Source: CAYRJA01 sp964424455
GTDB lineage: Bacteria > Bacteroidota > Bacteroidia > Chitinophagales > UBA10324
DNA length: 64,000 nucleotides
Reading direction: 5' to 3'
Assembly (NCBI GenBank): GCA_964424455.1
Contig: CAYRJA010000003.1
Location: 7,122-71,121 of the forward strand
Every line of letters begins with the position of its first letter. The first letter of the stretch is position 1. Position numbers and translations under genes: made by a program. The notes under the pieces were generated by a model. The model was not told the DNA's origin, made no database searches, and saw only the letters and a program-made list of their open reading frames with translations. This document shows, piece after piece, positions 55,297 through 62,356 of the stretch.

Positions 55297-55796
55297 TGCA
55301 CTCCGCCGACTATTGGATTGATAAGCTAAAATTACAATCGCATCCTGAAGGTGGTTATTTCTCTGAAGCTTACCGTGCGGAAGGTATAATTCCTTCATCT
55401 GTGTTGCCTGCCGGATTTAATGGTGAAAGAAATTTTTCCACTTCTATTTATTTCCTGTTACAGTATAATCAGTTCTCCGCATTTCACCGGATTCGCTCGG
55501 ATGAATTGTGGCATTTTTATTCAGGAGGTTCCTTAGATATTTCTGTCATTTATCCTTCAGGGAAACTGGGGATTTTAAAATTAGGCAATCAACCAGAGCA
55601 GGGAGAATCTTTTCAAAGAGTAGTAAAAGCAGGGTGCTGGTTTGCATCGAGTCCGGCAAAGAAAAGCGCTTACTCACTCGTAGGATGTACCGTAGCACCG
55701 GGGTTTGATTTCCATGATTTTGAATTAGCAGAGCGAAAAAGTCTGATTCAACAGTTTCCGCAACACAAAGACCTTATTACACATCTTACACGATAA
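55296..55796 (+). CDS. Cupin-fold DUF985 protein
   Basis: 166 residues. Motifs: HPEGGYFSEAYRA at 17-29 and FSAFHRIRSDELWHFYSGG near 61, with GCWFASSPAKKSAYSLVGCTVAPGF (here parts GCWFAS and CTVAPGF) later. DUF985 is a cupin of unknown substrate found next to many redox genes. Overlaps ndh by 1 bp. Confidence 0.87.
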   Translation: MHSADYWIDKLKLQSHPEGGYFSEAYRAEGIIPSSVLPAGFNGERNFSTSIYFLLQYNQFSAFHRIRSDELWHFYSGGSLDISVIYPSGKLGILKLGNQPEQGESFQRVVKAGCWFASSPAKKSAYSLVGCTVAPGFDFHDFELAERKSLIQQFPQHKDLITHLTR

Positions 55797-55805
55797 TCTG
55801 AATCT

Positions 55806-55813
55806 TATTTTTG
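55806..55813 (+). promoter_or_regulatory. TATTTTTG promoter box for DUF3109 gene
   Basis: Exact TAnnTTTG match, 4 bp before ATG 55818, so the mRNA would be leaderless or nearly so. Confidence 0.6.
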
Positions 55814-55817
55814 CAAA

Positions 55818-56396
55818 ATGATAGTTATTGATAATACAATTATTTCAGAAGACCTGATTGACAAGCAGTTTGTTTGCAATTTATCTAAATGCAAAGGCGC
55901 TTGTTGTGTAGAAGGTGATTCCGGAGCGCCCTTAGAACAGGAAGAAACTGTAACACTTGAAAATATTTATGAAAAGGTAAAGCCATACATGGATAAGGAA
56001 GGAATTGAAACTATTGAAAAGTTTGGAAAATGGCTGGTGGATACCGATGGTGATTTTGTTACACCGCTAAATGGAGGAAAAGGAAGATGTGCCTACTCAT
56101 TTTTTGACAAGAATGGAATTGCCAAATGTGCAATTGAACAGGCGTATGCAGATGGAAAGATTAATTACAAAAAACCTATCTCTTGTCATCTGTATCCTGT
56201 AAGAGTAAAAAAACATAAAGACTATGAAGCAGTGAACTATGATAAGTGGGATATATGCTCACCTGCCTGTACTCTGGGGAAAGAGTTAAATGTTCCCATA
56301 TATCGTTTTGTAAAAGAAGCGCTCATCAGAAAGTACGGTGAAGCCTGGTACAAACAATTAGAAGGCGCTGTTGAATTTGCATCAGCAGGTAAGTAG
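55818..56396 (+). CDS. DUF3109 family cysteine-rich protein
   Basis: 192 residues. The N-terminal CNLSKCKGACCVEGDSG is the Cys-rich family hallmark. Further Cys are in GRCAYSFFDKNGIAKCAIE and ISCHLYPVRV and DICSPACTLG, so a metal or Fe-S site is likely. Function unknown, widespread in Bacteroidota. Own promoter box 4 bp upstream. Confidence 0.88.
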   Translation: MIVIDNTIISEDLIDKQFVCNLSKCKGACCVEGDSGAPLEQEETVTLENIYEKVKPYMDKEGIETIEKFGKWLVDTDGDFVTPLNGGKGRCAYSFFDKNGIAKCAIEQAYADGKINYKKPISCHLYPVRVKKHKDYEAVNYDKWDICSPACTLGKELNVPIYRFVKEALIRKYGEAWYKQLEGAVEFASAGK

Positions 56397-56500
56397 CAGA
56401 ATACTATAAAGATACATCTGAGTAACTGTATCTATTCCTATTTCTGTTTCTGTTTTATTCTGTATAGCAGTAAAAAATAAAATTTACTTTCGCCTCATCC

Positions 56501-57493
56501 ATGAATGGTATTGATGAAATAAAAAAACCGATTGAACGCGAGCTGGATCTTTTTGAAACAAAGTTTCGCGAATCAATGAAAAGCAATACTCCATTGCTTG
56601 ATGCCATCATGCGATATATTGTAAAACGGAAAGGTAAACAGATACGACCTATGTTTGTTTTTCTGTCTGCAAAGATCTGCCTTCCTGCTGGACAGGAAGA
56701 GAAAGAAATTTCTGAAACCACTTACCGCGGCGCTGCACTGATTGAACTGTTACACACGGCTACTCTCGTACACGACGATGTGGTGGATAACTCACTTGAG
56801 CGCAGAGGATTCTTTTCAGTTAATGCGCTATGGAAAAATAAAATTGCTGTGTTAGTCGGCGATTATCTTCTGGCAAAAGGGTTATTACTTTCTATCAATA
56901 ACAGTGATTTTGAAATGCTCAGGATAGTTTCGGATGCTGTGCGTGAAATGAGCGAGGGTGAACTGTTACAGATTGAAAAAACACGTCGGTTAGACATTAA
57001 GGAAGAGATTTATTTTGAAATCATCCGTCAGAAAACTGCTACGCTTATTTCTTCCGCCTGTGCAGTGGGCGCTTCATCATCAGGCGCTACAAAAGAAGTA
57101 ACAGAAAAGATGAAGTTGTTTGGTGAAAAAATCGGAATTGCTTTTCAAATCAAAGACGATCTGATGGATTTTGGCAGTGATGACATTGGCAAACCGCACG
57201 GAATAGACATACAGGAAAAAAAACTTACTCTTCCTCTTATTTATGCGTTGAATAATTCTTCAAGCAGCGAGAAAAGGAAAATGATAAACATTATTAAGAA
57301 TCATAACAACGATTTTCAGAAAGTAAAAGAAGTGATTGCATTTGTTAACAAGAGTAGTGGAATTGAATACGCCAAAACAAAAATGACCGAATACAAACAA
57401 GATGCATTGAAAATACTGGATACTCTTCCTGTCAGCGATTCAAGAGATTCAATGGTTGAATTGGTAAATTTCACTACCGAACGAAAGAGATAA
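56501..57493 (+). CDS. Polyprenyl diphosphate synthase
   Basis: 330 residues. First Asp-rich motif LVHDDVVDNSLERRG near 91-105; second, KDDLMDFGSDDIGK, near 220; QIRPMFVFLSAK near the N-terminus. These trans-isoprenyl transferases build the side chain of menaquinone or a related long-chain polyprenyl diphosphate. IspB- or HepT-type role inferred. A TACTTTCG box about 56487 lies close upstream of the ATG. Confidence 0.9.
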   Translation: MNGIDEIKKPIERELDLFETKFRESMKSNTPLLDAIMRYIVKRKGKQIRPMFVFLSAKICLPAGQEEKEISETTYRGAALIELLHTATLVHDDVVDNSLERRGFFSVNALWKNKIAVLVGDYLLAKGLLLSINNSDFEMLRIVSDAVREMSEGELLQIEKTRRLDIKEEIYFEIIRQKTATLISSACAVGASSSGATKEVTEKMKLFGEKIGIAFQIKDDLMDFGSDDIGKPHGIDIQEKKLTLPLIYALNNSSSSEKRKMINIIKNHNNDFQKVKEVIAFVNKSSGIEYAKTKMTEYKQDALKILDTLPVSDSRDSMVELVNFTTERKR

Positions 57494-57604
57494 CCAACGC
57501 CTGAACATCGCTATTAATAATTTCTACTGTATTAATAACAACTTTTAGAGCGCCGTCTGTTACAGAAAAGGAATTATTTTTCTGATACTTGTGTCGTTAT
57601 CACG

Positions 57605-58186
57605 ATGAACCATCTTGCACATATTTATTTAGCACGCTCATCTGACGAATGGATGGTAGGTGGATTCATCGCTGATGCAATCAAAGGGAAGAAATATTTT
57701 CAATATCCTGAAGGAATTGCTGCCGGAATTCTTTTGCACCGGTTTATTGATGAATTTACGGATACCCATGCTATAGTAAGAAAAAGCAAATCACTGCTAA
57801 GAGAGCAATTCGGGTTATTATCAGGATTAATTGTTGATGTTTACTATGATCATTTCTTAGCAAAAAACTGGAAAGAATATTCAGAGGTCCCCTTAGAAAA
57901 ATTTACTGTCAACTGTTACAGTGTTTTTGAAGAACATTCTACTATCATGCCTGTACAGTATCAGAAAATGCTGCCTTATATGAAAAAGGATAACTGGCTT
58001 TTGAATTATGCCAACCTCTCCGGTATTCGTCAAGCATTTGAAGGAATGTCTAAACGAATAAAGATTCCTAACAAACTTTATGAGGCTCCCGAAGCGTTGT
58101 TAGAAAACTATAATGAATTTGAAGAAGAGTTCAGAGAATTCTTTCCAAAGCTTTCAGCAGCAGTTGAAAAAAGAATTAATCAATAA
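57605..58186 (+). CDS. acpH: Acyl carrier protein phosphodiesterase-like protein
   Basis: 193 residues, equal to E. coli AcpH length. N-terminal NHLAHIYLARSSDEWMVGGFIADAIKGK carries metal-binding His and Asp (here NHLAHIYLA, GGFIADAIKG), then ILLHRFIDEFTDTH and LIVDVYYDHFLAKNW. It removes 4'-phosphopantetheine from ACP. Symbol is by similarity; in Bacteroidota the activity is not proven. Converges on the M28 gene 26 bp away. Confidence 0.75.
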   Translation: MNHLAHIYLARSSDEWMVGGFIADAIKGKKYFQYPEGIAAGILLHRFIDEFTDTHAIVRKSKSLLREQFGLLSGLIVDVYYDHFLAKNWKEYSEVPLEKFTVNCYSVFEEHSTIMPVQYQKMLPYMKKDNWLLNYANLSGIRQAFEGMSKRIKIPNKLYEAPEALLENYNEFEEEFREFFPKLSAAVEKRINQ

Positions 58187-58212
58187 AGTATCTAAGACAA
58201 TATGCAGAGAAG

Positions 58213-59244
58213 TTAATTCTTCGGCTCGTTATATATCACTTGCAACAGTGTTTGTCCCACAGCCTTCATCGTATTTTTATCAATGACATTCATATTATCC
58301 TGCTGAGTGTGCCAGTGCGGAGCAAAGCCGGTCAAACTGCTTTTGTCTAACCATATTATATCAACAGACGGTGTTCCATTTATCATATTTACATAACTGT
58401 GGTCGTCCACAATCGAAATAGCTTGCTCATTGACAAAATAATTTCCATAACCGAGTGCTGATGCCGTGTTCCATATTTTATTTACAACACTTGGTGCATA
58501 CTGCATTGAAATTCCTTCCTTAGGGAACTGTGCCCCTTTGGCGCTGCTCATATCGAGAAGTATTCCATAATAAGCACGGTAGTTTGGTTTATGCGGATGC
58601 TTTGCCCAATATTGTGTGCCCAGTGCGTAAGTATCTTTCTCATTCCACTTGCTGCCTTCAAATGCAGGAGGTCCGTAATCTTCTACATCAACCAATAAAA
58701 TGTCCACTCCTACGCTGCAATTTTGCTTACTGAGCTGCCGTGCTATTTCAATTAATGTGCCCACACTGCCGGCTGCATCATCAGCGCCATCAAATTTTTC
58801 TTTTGGATTTGTTGCATCATGGTCAGACCATGGACGGGTGTCCCAGTGAGCAAACAGTAACACTCTTTTCTGAACATTAGGATTAAATGAAGCAATAATA
58901 TTTTTACATGGCACCATTTTACCGTTATAAATCTTCACTTGTACATCCTGTATTACAATATCCGGTGTGTAGTCTTTTAGTTTATCTGCCATCCATTTTG
59001 CACATACGGTTTGTTCTTTTGTTCCGGGAATCCGCGGACCAAAATCTATCTGTTTCTTTGTGAATGCATACGCTGAATCTTCATTAAACTCAGGAACAGA
59101 AACTGTTACAACTTTCTGAGAAGATGTACTTACTGGAGGCGCCGGTCTGTTACAGTCACAGCCGGTGAGTATAAATATTAACCCGCAACCAATGGCTAAC
59201 AGCCGGTTAATTTTAGAATAAAATAATGATCTGTTATTGAACAT
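58213..59244 (-). CDS. M28-family zinc aminopeptidase/cyclotransferase lipoprotein
   Basis: 343 residues. Lipoprotein signal (GCGLIFILTGCDCNR). Zinc ligands in LLFAHWDTRPWSDHD, DGADDAAGSVGTLIE, LVDVEDYGPP and IVDDHSYVN (His, Asp, Glu, Asp, His). The fold and the W-rich loop resemble glutaminyl-peptide cyclotransferases. Periplasmic. It follows the ABC-2 permease by 43 bp and may be in its operon. Confidence 0.87.
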   Translation of the reverse strand: MFNNRSLFYSKINRLLAIGCGLIFILTGCDCNRPAPPVSTSSQKVVTVSVPEFNEDSAYAFTKKQIDFGPRIPGTKEQTVCAKWMADKLKDYTPDIVIQDVQVKIYNGKMVPCKNIIASFNPNVQKRVLLFAHWDTRPWSDHDATNPKEKFDGADDAAGSVGTLIEIARQLSKQNCSVGVDILLVDVEDYGPPAFEGSKWNEKDTYALGTQYWAKHPHKPNYRAYYGILLDMSSAKGAQFPKEGISMQYAPSVVNKIWNTASALGYGNYFVNEQAISIVDDHSYVNMINGTPSVDIIWLDKSSLTGFAPHWHTQQDNMNVIDKNTMKAVGQTLLQVIYNEPKN

Positions 59245-59287
59245 TCAGGAATTTACTTCTTTATGAAAATTATTTTAAAGCAGATAC

Positions 59288-60640
59288 TCAGTTTTTATAC
59301 ATAATCCATTTCCCCAACTCGCGAAGTGTTACTTTTTTCCCATACATTAATATTCCAACGCGGTAAATCTTTCCTGCTAACCAAACAGTGAATATAAATC
59401 CGGCAACTAAAATCAGCATGGAAGAAACTACTTGCCACATTGGTGGTTCAAATGGCAGTCGTCCACACATAACTATCGGTGAAGTAAGCGGAAAAATAGA
59501 AGCGATAATAGAGAGCGTACTATTCGGCTGTTGTATGGTGTTTACCAGAATAATGAATGAAATAATTATCGGAAGTGTGGCAATCAGGGAAAGCGCCTGT
59601 GCCTGCTCCTGCTCTTCACCCGCCGCAGAACCAACTGCAGCAAACAGTGAGGCATAAATCATGTAACCACCAAAGAAATAAAAAATGAATCCAAAGATGA
59701 GCAGACCGATGGGTAAATCATTCAGTTCACCAATTGCTTTGCCGAACGAATCCCATCCGCCCATCTGCTGTTCAATCTGCTGCTGTGCCTGCTGTTGTCC
59801 TAAAGGTGATACCTGTTGCATAGGCATAACCTGCTTCTGTGCTTGCTCTAATTTACTGCTGTAAGTTATTTGCAATCCACCAAGAATAATTACAATTAAA
59901 ATAATCCATGCTGCAAACTGAGTAAGCCCGACAAGTGCAATACCGATAATCTTTCCCATCATCAGTTGGAATGGTTTTACGGATGATACCATAATCTCTG
60001 CTATACGGTTTGCTTTTTCTTCCATTACGCCCCGCATAACCATTACTCCGTAAATCATAATTATAAAATACAAGAAGAAGCCCATGATAGAGCCGATAGC
60101 CGTAGCCACTCCGGTATTGGCTCGTTTTTCTCCATCCACTCCCTGCACTGTAACACTAAGTTTTACTCCTTCACTCAGTTGCTTAATCATTTCAGGAGAT
60201 AAATCAGAATTGACTTTTGCTAATCGTTCACGTGTTACAATATCTGTCAGTTGACTTGAAATAGCAGATTGAATTCCGAATCCAATCTGTTCATCTGAAA
60301 AATATTCTACCGGCGCTGAATTATTGTACATATTGTAATCAGCAGGAATGTGAAGGATACCGGAAAGGTGTAGTCCCTTGTATGTTTTCTTCAATGAGTC
60401 AAACGGCACATTCATATACATAAAGGTGAGGTCGCCTTTATTTTCCAGCTTATCTTTAAAGATACCTGAATCATCTGTTACAGCTATCACTTTTGACTCG
60501 GTAGAGGCTTTGTTAATCAGAATAGGTAACAGAAAAATAAGAGCAAAGCCAAGCGGCGTCAAAAAAGTAGTGATGATGAAAACCTTTTTTCTCACTCTTG
60601 TGATGTATTCCCTGCGAATGATAAGAAGAATCTTGTTCAT
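59288..60640 (-). CDS. ABC-2 type permease, NatB-like
   Basis: 450 residues. N-terminal helix KKVFIITTFLTPLGFALIFLLPIL, an extracytoplasmic domain, then five C-terminal helices (ABC2_membrane_3 layout). A low-complexity loop at about 275-300 is rich in Gln and Met (QKQVMPMQQV, QQAQQQIEQQMGG). Pairs with the ATPase gene 101 bp upstream. NatAB-type proteins export Na+ or small molecules; substrate unknown. Confidence 0.85.
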   Translation of the reverse strand: MNKILLIIRREYITRVRKKVFIITTFLTPLGFALIFLLPILINKASTESKVIAVTDDSGIFKDKLENKGDLTFMYMNVPFDSLKKTYKGLHLSGILHIPADYNMYNNSAPVEYFSDEQIGFGIQSAISSQLTDIVTRERLAKVNSDLSPEMIKQLSEGVKLSVTVQGVDGEKRANTGVATAIGSIMGFFLYFIIMIYGVMVMRGVMEEKANRIAEIMVSSVKPFQLMMGKIIGIALVGLTQFAAWIILIVIILGGLQITYSSKLEQAQKQVMPMQQVSPLGQQQAQQQIEQQMGGWDSFGKAIGELNDLPIGLLIFGFIFYFFGGYMIYASLFAAVGSAAGEEQEQAQALSLIATLPIIISFIILVNTIQQPNSTLSIIASIFPLTSPIVMCGRLPFEPPMWQVVSSMLILVAGFIFTVWLAGKIYRVGILMYGKKVTLRELGKWIMYKN

Positions 60641-60741
60641 TAGAATATTATTGACTGACAGTTCTTTATTGAGTACCTTTTGTAAAAATTATTTATTGCT
60701 CCTATTTTATTCATGCTGCTGCTAAACAAATACCAAAATTG

Positions 60742-61632
60742 TTACTTAGTCACCTGACTTATAAATATTTCATTAAGTGAAGGAAGAATTTCATTGTACC
60801 CAACTAAGTTGGTATTCTGATTTAATAATGAACGCAGTAAATCATTCGGCGTTCCGCTGTTGATGCGAATTACCAATTCATGATCACGGCGAACTTCTAT
60901 AGGGAAATTTTCATTTAATGTCGGTTCTGCTCCTTCATATTTTATGAGAAATTGGTTCTGCTTAAACTGTTGTTTGATGTCTTTCACTGCTCCGTTCAGA
61001 ATTACTTTACCTGAATTGTAAAGTACAATATCTTCACAAATCTCTTCTACCTGTTCCATGCGGTGGGTAGAAAAAATAATGGTTGCTCCCTCGTCGCGCA
61101 AACGCATGATTTCGTTTTTGATAACTTCACTGTTCACCGGATCAAGACCTGAGAAAGGTTCATCAAGAATAATCAACTTTGGGTCATGAACCACTGTGGA
61201 GATAAACTGAATTTTCTGACTCATCCCTTTCGACAACTCGTCAATCTTTTTATTCCACCAGTCTTTGATGTTTAGTCTGTCCATCCATTTGAATACCTTA
61301 TCCTTTGCATCCTTCATTGGAAGTCCTTTCAACTGTGCGAGATAAACAAGTTGTTCCCAGATTTTCATTTTCTTATATAATCCACGCTCCTCCGGCATAT
61401 AGCCCATCTGTGAAACCAAATCGCTATTCAGTCTTTCTCCGTTGAAAATTATTTCCCCGCTGTCGGGCACCAGAATATTAGTAATCATTCGGATAGTTGT
61501 GGTTTTCCCTGAACCGTTAGGACCCAACATTCCAAAAATTGTCTGACGGGGAACAGCAAACGAAACACCATCCACCGCTTTTTGCTGGCTGTAACTCTTA
61601 TGAATATTTTTTAACTCAAGTATATAATCCAT
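60742..61632 (-). CDS. ABC transporter ATPase, NatA-like
   Basis: 296 residues from ATG 61632; the longer frame begins with a GTG (61638). Walker A GPNGSGKTT near 39, Q-loop QMGYMPEERGLY, signature LSKGMSQK, Walker B LIILDEPFSGLD and switch His in STHRMEQ. Its partner is the downstream permease. Promoter box TACATTTG at 61658-61665 on the minus strand. Confidence 0.9.
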   Translation of the reverse strand: MDYILELKNIHKSYSQQKAVDGVSFAVPRQTIFGMLGPNGSGKTTTIRMITNILVPDSGEIIFNGERLNSDLVSQMGYMPEERGLYKKMKIWEQLVYLAQLKGLPMKDAKDKVFKWMDRLNIKDWWNKKIDELSKGMSQKIQFISTVVHDPKLIILDEPFSGLDPVNSEVIKNEIMRLRDEGATIIFSTHRMEQVEEICEDIVLYNSGKVILNGAVKDIKQQFKQNQFLIKYEGAEPTLNENFPIEVRRDHELVIRINSGTPNDLLRSLLNQNTNLVGYNEILPSLNEIFISQVTK

Positions 61633-61657
61633 TCGCACTCACTATGAAATTGAGCGC

Positions 61658-61665
61658 CAAATGTA
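61658..61665 (-). promoter_or_regulatory. Minus-strand TACATTTG promoter box for ABC operon
   Basis: Reverse complement CAAATGTA, an exact TAnnTTTG match 25 bp upstream of ATG 61632. It probably drives the ATPase, permease and perhaps M28 genes. Confidence 0.6.
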
Positions 61666-61843
61666 AAAAAATTTGATGCTGTGTGAGGTGATATTTCTTT
61701 CTTTGAGTGAGATTAATTACTGAAGTGATCAGCTTGTCGTTTATTCAAGATGAATAATAACGGCTGTTATGTGGATTAATTTCTATTGCTGAATAGATAA
61801 ACCCATTTTGCTCTGTTACCTTTAACTCGTTAAAATATTCAGA

Positions 61844-62356
61844 ATGAATACTAAATTTTACTTGCCATTAGTCGTTGTAACAGTTTTAATAAGCGGAATA
61901 TTATTCTCTTCCTTTAAAGGTGATGGCGAATGGGTAAAATTTACCGATAAGAAAAAAGCAAAGTTTGAAGTACTGCTTCCTGATACTCCACGAAAAGATA
62001 AAGGCAAAAATTCATGGTACATCTCTGCCACTCTCGATGAGCCACTGACCAATTTTTATGTGAATGTGTCTTTTTACCCGGAAAATCTTACTGATGATAC
62101 TTTCAAATCTAAAGCAATAGACTGGATGGATGCCATGTCAAAAGTTTATAATGAAACTTTTCCTGCACCGGTTGAAACACAATTCAACGGCAGTATTTGC
62201 CTTGAATACAATTACAATGCGATGGGAATGAAATCACAAAAAAGGATTTTTTATAGAGGAAATATCATGTATGAGTTGACTGTGAATCCGATTGCCGGAG
62301 ATATTCCAAAAGAGCAGGCAGAAAAATTCTACAACTCATTTAAGTTTCTTCCTTAA
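61844..62356 (+). CDS. Uncharacterised secreted protein
   Basis: 170 residues. The N-terminus MNTKFYLPLVVVTVLISGILFSSF is a signal peptide or anchor. The rest is a single beta-rich domain (WVKFTDKKKAKFEVLLPDTP, SFYPENLTDDTF, IFYRGNIMYELTVNP). No known catalytic motif. Its stop touches the stop of the converging gene with no bases between. Family not recognised. Confidence 0.6.
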   Translation: MNTKFYLPLVVVTVLISGILFSSFKGDGEWVKFTDKKKAKFEVLLPDTPRKDKGKNSWYISATLDEPLTNFYVNVSFYPENLTDDTFKSKAIDWMDAMSKVYNETFPAPVETQFNGSICLEYNYNAMGMKSQKRIFYRGNIMYELTVNPIAGDIPKEQAEKFYNSFKFLP

